DNA from: Streptomyces endocoffeicus
GTDB taxonomy: Bacteria > Actinomycetota > Actinomycetes > Streptomycetales > Streptomycetaceae
DNA: 64,000 nucleotides
Direction: 5' to 3'
Assembly: GCF_016741935.1 (NCBI RefSeq)
Contig: NZ_JAERRG010000006.1
Span: 186,001 to 250,000 of the forward strand
In this document: one piece after another, positions 42,264 through 50,255 of the stretch
Layout of the letters: the number at the start of each line of letters is the position of its first letter
Position numbering within the stretch: the stretch's first letter is position 1
The notes under the pieces: generated by a model
What the model was told of the DNA's origin: nothing
What the model saw: only the letters and a program-made list of their open reading frames with translations
Databases searched by the model: none
Made by a program: the position numbers and the translations under genes

Positions 42264-44222
42264 CTACAGCGTCTGCTGCACCCGCTCCGCCACCAGCTTG
42301 ATGAAGCGCGACGGATCGCTCAGCTCACCGCCCTCGGCGAGCAGCGCCATGCTGTAGAGCAGCTCGGCCGTCTCCCCGAGACCGTTGTCGTCACCGCTGT
42401 CGTCCTTGCGCTCGGCGTGGGCCGTGCGCAACCCGCTGACCAGCGGATGGGTGGGGTTCAGTTCCAGGATGCGCTTGATCTGGGGCAGGCTCTGGCCCAT
42501 GGAGCGGTAGATGTTCTCCAGGGCCGGGGTGACATCGAAGGTGTCCCCGACGATGCAGGCCGGGGAGGTGGTCAGCCGCGAGGACAGCCGCACCTCCTTG
42601 ACCTGCTCGCTCAGCGTCGACGTCATCCAGGAGAGCAGCTCGGCGAAGTCCTTCTGCCGCTGCTCCCGCTCGGCCTCCGCCTCCTCGTCCTTCTCGTCCT
42701 GGGAGTCGAGGTCGACCTGCCCCTTGGCGATGGAACGGAGCTGCTTGCCGTCGAACTCCGGCACGGCGTCGACCCACAGCTCGTCGATGGGGTCGGTGAG
42801 GAGGAGCACCTCGAAGCCCTTGTCCCGGAACGCCTCCATATGGGGGGAGCTCTCCACGATCGACCGGGACTCGCCGGTCATGTAGTAGATGTGCTCCTGC
42901 CCGTCCTTCATGCGCTCGGCATAACCGCGCAGCGTGGTCGGCTGCTCGGCGTCATGGGTCGAGGCGAACGAACACACCTCGAGGATCGCCTCGCGGTTCT
43001 CCAGATCGCTGAGGAGACCTTCCTTGAGAACGCGGCCGAATTCCTTCCAGAAGGTCGCGTAGCGCTCCGCGTCGGAGGACATGATGTCCTTCACCGTCGA
43101 GAGCACCTTCTTCACCAGACGGCGCCGCATCAGCTGAATCTGGCGGTCCTGCTGAAGGGTTTCCCGCGAGACGTTCAGCGAGAGGTCCGCGGCGTCCACC
43201 ACGCCCTTGATGAAGCGGAGGTATTCCGGCATCAGCGCTTCGCAGTCGTCCATGATGAAGACGCGCTTCACATAGAGCTGCACACCCCGCTTGCGGTCCT
43301 GCATATACAGGTCCTGCGGTGCCCGGGCCGGAATGAACAGCAGCGACTGGTATTCGAAGGTGCCCTCCGCCTGCATGCGGATGGTCTCGAGCGGATCGGC
43401 CCAGTCATGGCTGATGTGCTTGTAGAACTCGTGGTATTCCTCGTCGGTGACCTCGCCCTTGGGACGGGCCCACAGCGCCTTCATCGAGTTGACGGTCTCG
43501 AGCTCGGGCGCCTTCTCGTCGCCCTCCTCCGCCTGCTCCGTCTCGTCCGCCGTGGCCGGGGCCTGGGCGGGGGCCATCCTGATCGGCCAGGTGATGAAGT
43601 CCGAGTGCTGCTTGACGATCTCCCGGATCTTCCAGGGCGAGGCGTAGTCGTAGAGGTGGTCCTCGGTGTCCTCCGTCTTGAGCTTCAGTGTCACGGAGGT
43701 GCCCTGGGGGGCGTCGTCGAGCGGCTCGATCGTGTAGGTGCCCTCGCCGCTGGAGATCCAGCGGGTGCCCTGGCTCTCCCCGGCGTGACGGGTCTCCATG
43801 GTCACCTCGTCGGCCACCATGAAGCTTGAGTAGAAGCCCACTCCGAACTGCCCGATGAGATCCGCGGAAGCGGCCGCGTCCTTCGACTCCCGCAGCTCCT
43901 TGAGGAATTTCGCGGTGCCGGAGTTCGCGATCGTGCCGATGAGCTCCACGACCCCCTCATGCGACATGCCGATGCCATTGTCGCGGACGGTCAGCGTGCG
44001 CGACTCCTGGTCGATCTCGATGGCGATATGGAGATCAGAGGTGTCCGCCTGGAGGTTTTCATCGCGGAGCGATTCGAGGCGCAGTCTGTCCAACGCGTCG
44101 GAAGCGTTGGAGATGAGCTCGCGCAGAAAGACGTCCTTGTTCGAGTAGATCGAATGGATCATCAACTGCAGAAGCTGTCGTGCCTCGACCTGAAACTCGA
44201 AAGTCTCTACCCCTGTAGTCAA
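42264..44222 (-). CDS. htpG: Chaperone protein HtpG (Hsp90)
   Basis: A 652-residue ATP-dependent cytoplasmic chaperone. The N-terminal GHKL domain shows LMIHSIYSNKDVFLRELISN then ASDALDRLRLESL, RDNGIGMSHEGVVELIGTIA and GQFGVGFYSSFMVAD. The middle domain has the catalytic-loop-like LSLNVSRETLQQDRQIQLMR. A charged, Glu-rich stretch sits within it near 220-240. The start is TTG at 44222, supported by GAGGGG six bases upstream and by the conserved N-terminus TTGVETFEFQVEARQLLQLM. Confidence 0.96.
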   Translation of the reverse strand: MTTGVETFEFQVEARQLLQLMIHSIYSNKDVFLRELISNASDALDRLRLESLRDENLQADTSDLHIAIEIDQESRTLTVRDNGIGMSHEGVVELIGTIANSGTAKFLKELRESKDAAASADLIGQFGVGFYSSFMVADEVTMETRHAGESQGTRWISSGEGTYTIEPLDDAPQGTSVTLKLKTEDTEDHLYDYASPWKIREIVKQHSDFITWPIRMAPAQAPATADETEQAEEGDEKAPELETVNSMKALWARPKGEVTDEEYHEFYKHISHDWADPLETIRMQAEGTFEYQSLLFIPARAPQDLYMQDRKRGVQLYVKRVFIMDDCEALMPEYLRFIKGVVDAADLSLNVSRETLQQDRQIQLMRRRLVKKVLSTVKDIMSSDAERYATFWKEFGRVLKEGLLSDLENREAILEVCSFASTHDAEQPTTLRGYAERMKDGQEHIYYMTGESRSIVESSPHMEAFRDKGFEVLLLTDPIDELWVDAVPEFDGKQLRSIAKGQVDLDSQDEKDEEAEAEREQRQKDFAELLSWMTSTLSEQVKEVRLSSRLTTSPACIVGDTFDVTPALENIYRSMGQSLPQIKRILELNPTHPLVSGLRTAHAERKDDSGDDNGLGETAELLYSMALLAEGGELSDPSRFIKLVAERVQQTL

Positions 44223-44380
44223 CTGTTTCCCCTCGTGAGATAAGTGTCGACGCCTTCAAGCACAGTGCGTCATCGGCAGCTTATCGAAGGTGAGGGGTGT
44301 CGAGCGGCCTTCCGGGCAGATGACGGACGGCCGCTCACGGAGCCGGATGCGGTGGCCCCGGTCGACGGGGCCGGAGCGCG

Positions 44381-44536
44381 TCAGCCGCCGCCGCGCACCT
44401 TGCTCCAGTCCAGGGCCTCGGCGGCCTCGCGCTGGATTTCCTCGGCCGCCTCCCGGGCCTCCGCGGGGACGTCGCCGTGCTCCGCCACGAGGCTGTCGTA
44501 GATCGGCGCGAAGTCTGATTTGTCTGTCACGGTCAT
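44381..44536 (-). CDS. Small acidic protein, 51 residues
   Basis: A short gene: MTVTDKSDFAPIYDSLVAEH, then a helical Glu/Ala-rich middle and the end EALDWSKVRGGG. GGAAG lies seven bases upstream of the ATG at 44536. Codon third positions are strongly GC-biased, as in real genes here. It lies 158 bases upstream of htpG on the same strand. I do not recognise a function; its composition suggests one amphipathic helix. Confidence 0.6.
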   Translation of the reverse strand: MTVTDKSDFAPIYDSLVAEHGDVPAEAREAAEEIQREAAEALDWSKVRGGG

Positions 44537-44697
44537 GTGGCGCACTTCCTTGGGTACGGATTCCGGGTCGGTTCCCGGCTACCCGATCTATCAAACAGGC
44601 ATGCTTTGGCGTCGATCACAGGGGGGCTTCCGGCGATCCACGGGCTCCCGGCGATCCACAGGTGCCCGGCGCGCCGGAACGCGCCGGGACCCGCGGG

Positions 44698-45144
44698 TCA
44701 GTGCGCGGTGGCCGCCGCCTCCAGCACGAAGACCGGGATCTGGCGGTCGGTCTTCGTCTGGTAGTCGGCGTAGTCCGGGTACGCCTCGACGGCGCGCTCC
44801 CACCACCGGGCCTTCTCCTCGCCGGTGACCTCGCGCGCGGTCATGTCCTGCCGCAGCGGGCCGTCCCGCAACTCGACCCGCGGGTCGGCCACGATGTTGT
44901 AGTACCAGACCGGATGCTTGGGGGAGCCGCCCAGCGAGGCGACGACGGCATACGCGCCGTTGTGTTCCACCCGCATCAGCGGGGTCTTGCGGATCTTCCC
45001 GCTCTTCGCGCCCAGCGTCGTCAGGACGACCACGGGCATGCCCCGCATGGTCGTGCCCTCGGTGCCACCGGAGCTCTCGATCAGCTCGACCTGATCGCGT
45101 ACGAACTTCTCCGGGCTCGGCTCGTACTCACCCTGCAACGGCAT
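44698..45144 (-). CDS. Deazaflavin (F420)-dependent nitroreductase-family protein
   Basis: A 148-residue split beta-barrel protein of the Ddn/DUF385 type: VVVLTTLGAKSGKIRKTPLM, then RVEHNGAYAVVASLGGSPKH and PVWYYNIVADPRVELRDG. These actinobacterial enzymes use reduced F420 to reduce quinones, nitro compounds or enones. The ATG at 45144 gives the family-length protein and has a GGGGAC purine run upstream. Confidence 0.88.
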   Translation of the reverse strand: MPLQGEYEPSPEKFVRDQVELIESSGGTEGTTMRGMPVVVLTTLGAKSGKIRKTPLMRVEHNGAYAVVASLGGSPKHPVWYYNIVADPRVELRDGPLRQDMTAREVTGEEKARWWERAVEAYPDYADYQTKTDRQIPVFVLEAAATAH

Positions 45145-45294
45145 GATGTCCGTCCCCTTGTCTCGTGTGCGAAGACTCGCCTTGCGTCTCCCCGTGCCGA
45201 TGGTCAACACGGGGAGTGCGCGAGATCATCCCGGCGGCTCCGGCCGTCGGGGCGGCGACGCGAGGGGATCGGTCGCGGGCTGGGGGTCGGTCCG

Positions 45295-45483
45295 TCACGC
45301 CGCCAAGCGGCGCGGGGAGGGGGTGGGGGCGGAGGCGGAGGTAGGGGTTTCCTGGTCACCGTTCCGCTCCGCCGCGCGCTTCGACTCGTCGGAGCGACGT
45401 CCCTGAGGGGGGAAGGTCAGATCCGGTACGTCAACGACCGGCGGCAGATCGGGAGTGAGCATTGACTGCTCATTTCTGTTCAT
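45295..45483 (-). CDS. Possible small Pro/Ser-rich peptide (uncertain)
   Basis: A 62-codon frame beginning MNRNEQSMLTPDLPPVVDVP, with a charged middle and a Ser/Pro/Ala-rich end. Third-position GC is only moderate and no clear ribosome site precedes either ATG (45483 or 45462). No Cys, and no recognisable family. Listed because it is the only plausible frame in the 531-base gap between 45145 and 45675. Confidence 0.22.
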   Translation of the reverse strand: MNRNEQSMLTPDLPPVVDVPDLTFPPQGRRSDESKRAAERNGDQETPTSASAPTPSPRRLAA

Positions 45484-45610
45484 GGCCAGCGGGTACCCAG
45501 GTGTGCCGGACTCACCCTGCGATACCGGTCACAGTCGGACATGGCGGTCAGATCGGCGGTTCGCGCCCGTGCGGGACGGACCGCCGAACGGCCGGTGTGC
45601 ACCCCCGCGG

Positions 45611-45668
45611 CACACCGGCCGCCGCACACCGGCCGCCGCACACCGGCCGCCGCACGGCGGCCGGTGTG
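45611..45668. repeat. 14-bp repeats forming a hairpin
   Basis: Three direct copies of CACACCGGCCGCCG (45611, 45625, 45639) are followed by one exact inverted copy at 45655-45668. Any copy can pair with the inverted one. It lies seven bases past the stop of the minus-strand RlpA-like gene and probably ends its transcript. Confidence 0.75.
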
Positions 45669-45675
45669 CGGCGGT

Positions 45676-46353
45676 TCAGCCCACGCGCTCGATGCGCGCG
45701 TTACGGATCAGGAACTTGCCCGGCTCACGGACCTGCTCGAAGGCGGCGTTGTTGAGCAGGGCGCAGCTGCCCGACGTCGAGGTGACGGAGACGGTTGTCG
45801 ACTTGTCGTTGTCGAGATTGGTCACCTTGAGCTTCGTGCCGACCGGGAACTCATTGCTGGAGGCGGCCGGGGTCCCGCCCTCGCCGGACAGGGTGACCGT
45901 CGAACCCGCGCAGACGACCTCGCCCGAGGCGCCGGCGTCACCGGCGCCGGAGTCCGAGGCCCCCGCCGGGGCGGAAGCAGAAGCGGAGGCGCCGCCCTCG
46001 GCCGGAGCGGCTGCCTCGTCCTGGCCCGCGGCCCCCTCCGCCTGACCCGCGGCATCATCGACGGCGCAGCCCGAAGCCTGCTGCTTCCGCTTGATCTCCT
46101 CGATGACGGCCTGCCGGTTGGCTATCCGCGCCTGTGACTGGGCATCCGGATTGGCCTGCTGATCGGCGATGAACTTCTCATTGTTGGCCAGCGCCTGCTC
46201 CAGCCCGGTGCAGGCCGTCGAGGACTGCGCCGAGCCCTCGGTGCTGGCGTTGCTGGTGGCGGCCAGCACCCCGGCGCCGGTGCCCGCCAGTGCCAGCGAA
46301 CCGATCAGCAGGCCAAGCTTCTTCTTGCCGCTGAGTGTCCTTTTGCGTGTCAT
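45676..46353 (-). CDS. Secreted RlpA-like double-psi-barrel protein
   Basis: A 225-residue exported protein. A basic N-terminus (MTRKRTLSGKKKLG) and hydrophobic core form the signal peptide. A Gln/Ala/Lys helical region (about 45-95, with one Cys at each end) follows, then an Ala/Ser/Gly linker. The C-terminal domain has FPVGTKLKVTNLDNDKSTTV, reminiscent of the RlpA/expansin double-psi beta-barrel. The catalytic Asp of lytic transglycosylases is not evident, so it may bind rather than cut the wall. Four Cys could form two disulfides. GAAAGGGAG precedes the ATG. Confidence 0.65.
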   Translation of the reverse strand: MTRKRTLSGKKKLGLLIGSLALAGTGAGVLAATSNASTEGSAQSSTACTGLEQALANNEKFIADQQANPDAQSQARIANRQAVIEEIKRKQQASGCAVDDAAGQAEGAAGQDEAAAPAEGGASASASAPAGASDSGAGDAGASGEVVCAGSTVTLSGEGGTPAASSNEFPVGTKLKVTNLDNDKSTTVSVTSTSGSCALLNNAAFEQVREPGKFLIRNARIERVG

Positions 46354-46484
46354 GTCGACTCCCTTTCAAGCTGTCCGCCATGCCATACGGGCGGATGCGG
46401 GAGTCGTCTCAGGGCCGGACAGAAATTTTTCGGGGAAATGTGGTTGAGAATTGAACGGTGGCGGCTTCTCCGGGCTCGACCTTA

Positions 46485-46522
46485 AAAGGGCCTTAAGGCT
46501 TCATGAAGCCTTAAGGCCCTTT
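46485..46522. terminator. 38-bp perfect palindrome after dienelactone hydrolase
   Basis: 17-base arms 46485-46501 and 46506-46522 (AAAGGGCCTTAAGGCTT and complement) with loop CATG make an uninterrupted palindrome 20 bases past the hydrolase stop. On the minus strand a short T-run (TTTT) follows, as in a classical intrinsic terminator. Confidence 0.85.
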
Positions 46523-46542
46523 CCGGGGGTGGGCCGATTTCG

Positions 46543-47250
46543 TCAGTCCAGCCGCTGGTGCAGGAAGCCCAGCGTGCTCTGCCAGGCGGCCGCCGCGGAT
46601 TCCGCGTGATAGGACGGGCGCTCGTCATTGAAGAAGGCGTGACCCGCGGGGTAGAGCCGGAAATCCGGCTCCACGCCGGACTCCTCCCGCATGACCCGGC
46701 GCAGCCGCTCCAGACCGTCCAGCGGAATGGTGTTGTCGTTCTCCCCGAAATGGCCCAGGATGTCGGCCCGCAGCCCCGAGAAGTCCGGCAGCTCGCCCTG
46801 GATGACGCCGTAGAAGGGCACCGCCGCGCTGACCCGGGAATCGGCGGCGGCCAGATACAGCACGAAGCCGCCGCCCATGCAGAAGCCGACCGCCCCCACG
46901 GTGTCGGAGGTGACCTCGGGCCGGCCGAGGAGATGGTCCACCGCCCCGGAGAGCAGCTCGACCCCGCGCCCCACCGGCAGTTCCTGCATCATCCGGTACG
47001 CCTCGTCGGCGCTGTGGGCGACGCTGCCCCCGTACAGATCGGGCGCCAGCGCGACGAAGCCCTCGCGGGCCAGCCGGTCGGTGACATCGGCGATGTGATG
47101 GTCCAGGCCCCACCACTCCTGAATGACGATCAGCCCGGGGCCCTGCCCGGACGGCGGCAGCGCGAGGTAGCCGTGCGCGGTGGCTCCAGCGCTGGGGAAG
47201 GTGACGTTCTGGCGTGCGGGGGAGCCGGTCGGCTTCGGGGCCTCGGGCAT
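46543..47250 (-). CDS. Dienelactone hydrolase family protein
   Basis: A 235-residue cytoplasmic alpha/beta hydrolase. VIQEWWGLDHHIADVTDRLA is typical of the family. The nucleophile is Cys in GAVGFCMGGGFVLYL, the Asp/Glu region follows in HFGENDNTIP, and the catalytic His lies in YPAGHAFFNDERPSYH. Members open lactones such as dienelactone, or carboxymethylenebutenolide analogues. AGGAG is upstream of the ATG. No aromatic-degradation genes are adjacent. Confidence 0.9.
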   Translation of the reverse strand: MPEAPKPTGSPARQNVTFPSAGATAHGYLALPPSGQGPGLIVIQEWWGLDHHIADVTDRLAREGFVALAPDLYGGSVAHSADEAYRMMQELPVGRGVELLSGAVDHLLGRPEVTSDTVGAVGFCMGGGFVLYLAAADSRVSAAVPFYGVIQGELPDFSGLRADILGHFGENDNTIPLDGLERLRRVMREESGVEPDFRLYPAGHAFFNDERPSYHAESAAAAWQSTLGFLHQRLD

Positions 47251-47349
47251 GGGGGATCGCTCCTGTCGTACCGATCGTCGCTGGCCCCACCCATCGTAGG
47301 GACGGCCCGCGCCACCAGGGCGCGGCGCGCGCTGCCGCCGCGGGCGCTC

Positions 47350-47607
47350 CTAGAGGATTCCGCTCGTGGCGCGGCGGTGGGTGGAGCGCCGGTCGTCGAG
47401 CGACTCGCCGAGGATGGCTTCCGAACTGCCGCCGGTGTAGTTGTTGGCGGTGTCGATGAAGTTGCCGCCCGCGTCCGCGTAGAGGTCCAGCAGCCGCCGG
47501 CTGGTCTCCTTGGCGGCTCCCCAGCCCCAGTCCTCGCCGAAGGTCATGGCACCCAGGCTCAGCTCGCTCACCCGGAGGCCGGTCCTGCCGAACAGTGTGC
47601 AGCGCAC
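47350..47607 (-). pseudogene. Aldo/keto reductase remnant (N-terminal part)
   Basis: An 85-codon frame. It begins exactly like an aldo/keto reductase: MRCTLFGRTGLRVSELSLGA, MTFGEDWGWG, then GGNFIDTANNYTGGSSEAIL with the catalytic-type Asp. Homology stops near residue 72 (LGESLDDRRS), where full-length enzymes continue for about 250 residues. The remaining barrel (catalytic Tyr/Lys/His and NADPH-binding C-terminus) is missing from the following DNA. The start is intact, with AAGGGG upstream of a GTG. This is best read as a truncated gene. Confidence 0.82.
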
Positions 47608-47677
47608 GGTGGTCCCCTTGCGTCGGTCGTGTGATGACGTGCGCCGACGCTAGGAGTTGAAGAGGGCTCCAGGGCAA

Positions 47678-47717
47678 CTCGCCGGGTGTGGCGGCGACCG
47701 CCGCCACACCCGGCGAG
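47678..47717 (-). terminator. Terminator of the MBL/Rieske gene
   Basis: 19-base arms 47678-47696 and 47699-47717 are perfectly complementary with a 2-base centre. The hairpin begins five bases beyond the stop codon of the minus-strand gene. Confidence 0.8.
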
Positions 47718-47722
47718 GCGGG

Positions 47723-49261
47723 TCACGAAACGGCCGAGGCGCGGATGTCGTGTCCGTCCGCGGTCAGACAGCGACCCGTGCTCAGGTCGTAGCGCCAGCC
47801 GTGCAGGGTGCAGGTGAGCACCTCGCCCTCGATCTGCCCGAACCGGCCGAGGTCGGCGCGCAGATGGGGGCAGCGCCGCTGCACCTGCCAGCCGTCCAGC
47901 ACGATGTCCTGGCCGTCGTCCTGGCAGGAGTCGTAGTAGTTCTCCACGTACTCGATGCGCTCCATCGACAGGCATTTGAGGAACACATACAGGAATTCGT
48001 TGTAGGGCCCGATCCGGCTGGCGGTGAACCGCATCGACAGCAGCAGGCTGTTGGACCAGTCCACCTCGCGCCGCTCGATGTTGGTGGCCACCAGATCGGC
48101 CGAGGTGGACAGCGTGTAGCGGCAGCGCTCACCGCTCCAGAGACGGACCTCCCGCGCCGGGAAGTCGATCACGATCGGCACTTCGCCCACATCCAGCCGC
48201 GCCGGGCCGCCGACGCCCGCGCAGATCCGGTCCGCCCTGGTCAGCAGCGGTTCCCACCACTGCTTCAGCTCGGTCAGCAGCCGCTCGCGCGGCAGTGCGG
48301 TGGACCGTGAGGCGCGCTCGGCGGCGAGCGCGGGCCGTTGGCGGCGGGCGAACTCCCGCAAGTACGCGGGCTTCTCGCCGAAGATGTGCTCGATCTCCGT
48401 CTCGGTGTAGCGGTGGGTGAGCTTGCACGCGGTGTCCTCCGGCTCCGCCACCGTCCCGGGCAGCAGCAGATGCGCCGCCACCCGCGGGCGCGCCCGGCCC
48501 AGCTGGCGCAGGAACTCCAGCTGGTCCACGAAGATGCTCTCCCCGTCCTGGCCGGTGCCGTTGTGCTCGAAGAGCTCGTCGTCGAGGAAGCACGGCGGGC
48601 CCGCGTTGGGGAACACATGCTTGGCTTCCACCGCGTCGATGTAGCGCAGCGCCCGGTCGAACTGCCCCTGCCGCTTGCGCGCGGCGAACTCCTTCTTGGC
48701 GGAGAGCGGCAGCTGGTACACCATCGGGTACCAGATCGCCCCGGAGAACTGGACGAAGTACGCGTCCACCTCGCCGAAGTCCCGGATCGCCGCGATGTCC
48801 AGCGGATGGGCGTCGTTCTGGTTGAGCAGCACGGTCCGGCCGTCGTCCAGCGAGAGCGCGGAGTCTCCGATGGGGCCGTCCCCGGGGCCGGTCAGCGCGG
48901 TGATCATGATGCGCAGACCGTCGCGCTCGACCGGTGTACCGGAGGGGGCGCGGAGGAAGTCGGTGAAACCCAGCGCCCTCAGTTCGCGTTCCAGCTCGTC
49001 GGTGGCGAAGGCCGGAAGCAGCACGGTGATGTCCTTGCGCACGTTCCGGCGCAGATTCTCCGCGTCGAAGTGGTCGCGGTGCAGATGGGAGACATACAGA
49101 TAGTCCGCCGTGCGCCCGTAGTGTGCCCAGTCCAGATCGGTGTTGTCCGGGAACGGGAACCAGGAGCCGAAGAAGGCGGGGTTGACCCATGGATCACAGA
49201 GCACCGACCCCGCCGCGGTCTCGATGAACAGCCCAGCATGCCCAAGTCCGGTCACGCGCAT
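47723..49261 (-). CDS. Metallo-beta-lactamase fold/Rieske fusion protein
   Basis: A 512-residue two-part protein. The N-terminal MBL-fold domain (about 1-280) starts RVTGLGHAGLFIETAAGSVL and carries YVSHLHRDHFDAENL (H-x-H-x-D-H metal site). A helical middle of about 130 residues follows. The C-terminal Rieske domain (about 425-505) has the CPH and TCTLHGW cluster ligands of a [2Fe-2S] centre. The metal-hydrolase part resembles UlaG/N-acyl hydrolase-like members. A Rieske domain implies electron transfer, so the reaction may be redox, as in CMP-Neu5Ac hydroxylase-like proteins, which share this domain pair. Partner reductase not nearby. The ATG at 49261 gives a compact start. Confidence 0.85.
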   Translation of the reverse strand: MRVTGLGHAGLFIETAAGSVLCDPWVNPAFFGSWFPFPDNTDLDWAHYGRTADYLYVSHLHRDHFDAENLRRNVRKDITVLLPAFATDELERELRALGFTDFLRAPSGTPVERDGLRIMITALTGPGDGPIGDSALSLDDGRTVLLNQNDAHPLDIAAIRDFGEVDAYFVQFSGAIWYPMVYQLPLSAKKEFAARKRQGQFDRALRYIDAVEAKHVFPNAGPPCFLDDELFEHNGTGQDGESIFVDQLEFLRQLGRARPRVAAHLLLPGTVAEPEDTACKLTHRYTETEIEHIFGEKPAYLREFARRQRPALAAERASRSTALPRERLLTELKQWWEPLLTRADRICAGVGGPARLDVGEVPIVIDFPAREVRLWSGERCRYTLSTSADLVATNIERREVDWSNSLLLSMRFTASRIGPYNEFLYVFLKCLSMERIEYVENYYDSCQDDGQDIVLDGWQVQRRCPHLRADLGRFGQIEGEVLTCTLHGWRYDLSTGRCLTADGHDIRASAVS

Positions 49262-49508
49262 ACCACAGCACCCCAACCCGGTCGGTGATGTCCGATATAT
49301 CCACCGTGTCGGTGTTCCTGGCCGTGTGCATCCGCGGCTGCGCTTGCCGGGTGGCGCGATCCGCCACCCGGGTCACACCAGAGTGATCAGAGCCGTTCGG
49401 TCATGGCGTCTCCGTCATGAGACGGTGGGCGCGACGGTCGTCCGCTGCTCCGGAGCGGATCCCGGAAGGCGCCCTCCCGTGGGCGAAGGGTGCGGATGAG
49501 AGGGCTGG

Positions 49509-50165
49509 ATGGTGCGGATCACGTTGGTCGCGCCCGCTGTCAACGCGGCGCTGCGGCAGGTGCGGTTCGACGACGCCCCGCCGGACGCGGCCGGGTGGCG
49601 CCGGGCCGCGGCGGCGGCCACGGTGTTGCCCCACCACGACATGGCGTTCACCGCGCCCTCCGAGCGCTGCCGCGGTACCGCCGCGGCCCTGGGGCTCGAC
49701 GCCGCCGTGACGCCGGAGCTGGGCGATCTCGATGTGGGCCGCTGGCGGGGCCGGTCGCTGGACGAGGTGGGGCAGGAGGCGCCGGAGGAGGTCGCCGGGT
49801 GGCTGTCCGACCCGGCCGCGGCGCCGCACGGCGGCGAAACGCTGCTGGAGCTGGTGGAGCGGATCGGGGCCTGGCTGGACGCGCGCCGGGATAATCCGGC
49901 ACCGGCGGCACCGGCCGCACCTGCCCGGGAGACGCGCGGGGAGGGTTCGCCCCCGGACGCACCGCCCGCCCCCGCCCGTGAGGCGCGGCTGCTCGCCGTC
50001 GTGGAACCGGCCGTGGTCCGGGCCGCCCTCGTGCACGCCCTCGGCCTGCCCGCGCCCACCTTCTGGCGGCTGGACGTCGCCCCGCTGACCGCGACGGAGC
50101 TCAGTGGCCGCGCGGGCCGGTGGAATCTGCGCTGCGGACACCCGCTGGCGGGGAGCGCGCCGTAA
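49509..50165 (+). CDS. Histidine-phosphatase-fold protein lacking catalytic His
   Basis: A 218-residue protein of the phosphoglycerate-mutase-like fold. SERCRGTAAALGLDAAV, LGDLDVGRWRGRSLDEV and PHGGETLLELVERIGAW are recognisable. The N-terminal RHG triad is replaced by VAPAVN. The second His-Gly (normally VVTHGG) is VVEPAV. Both active-site His are therefore absent, so phosphatase activity is unlikely. A variable Ala/Pro-rich insert lies at about 130-160. Similar degenerate proteins occur in Streptomyces, sometimes near cobalt/cobalamin genes; none is adjacent here. Confidence 0.75.
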   Translation: MVRITLVAPAVNAALRQVRFDDAPPDAAGWRRAAAAATVLPHHDMAFTAPSERCRGTAAALGLDAAVTPELGDLDVGRWRGRSLDEVGQEAPEEVAGWLSDPAAAPHGGETLLELVERIGAWLDARRDNPAPAAPAAPARETRGEGSPPDAPPAPAREARLLAVVEPAVVRAALVHALGLPAPTFWRLDVAPLTATELSGRAGRWNLRCGHPLAGSAP

Positions 50166-50209
50166 CAAGAGGAGCGCGCCGTAACGAGGGGAGCGCGCCG
50201 TAACGAAAT
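50153..50209. repeat. 19-bp tandem repeat, three copies
   Basis: Units start at 50153, 50172 and 50191, each with GAGCGCGCCGTAAC plus five variable bases. The first copy encodes the end and stop of the histidine-phosphatase-fold gene, and the others fill the intergenic gap. It is a slippage-type minisatellite. Confidence 0.8.
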
Positions 50210-50255
50210 GATCTCTCCGATGGCGTGTCACCACAGGATGCGCTGTCGTGTCCTG

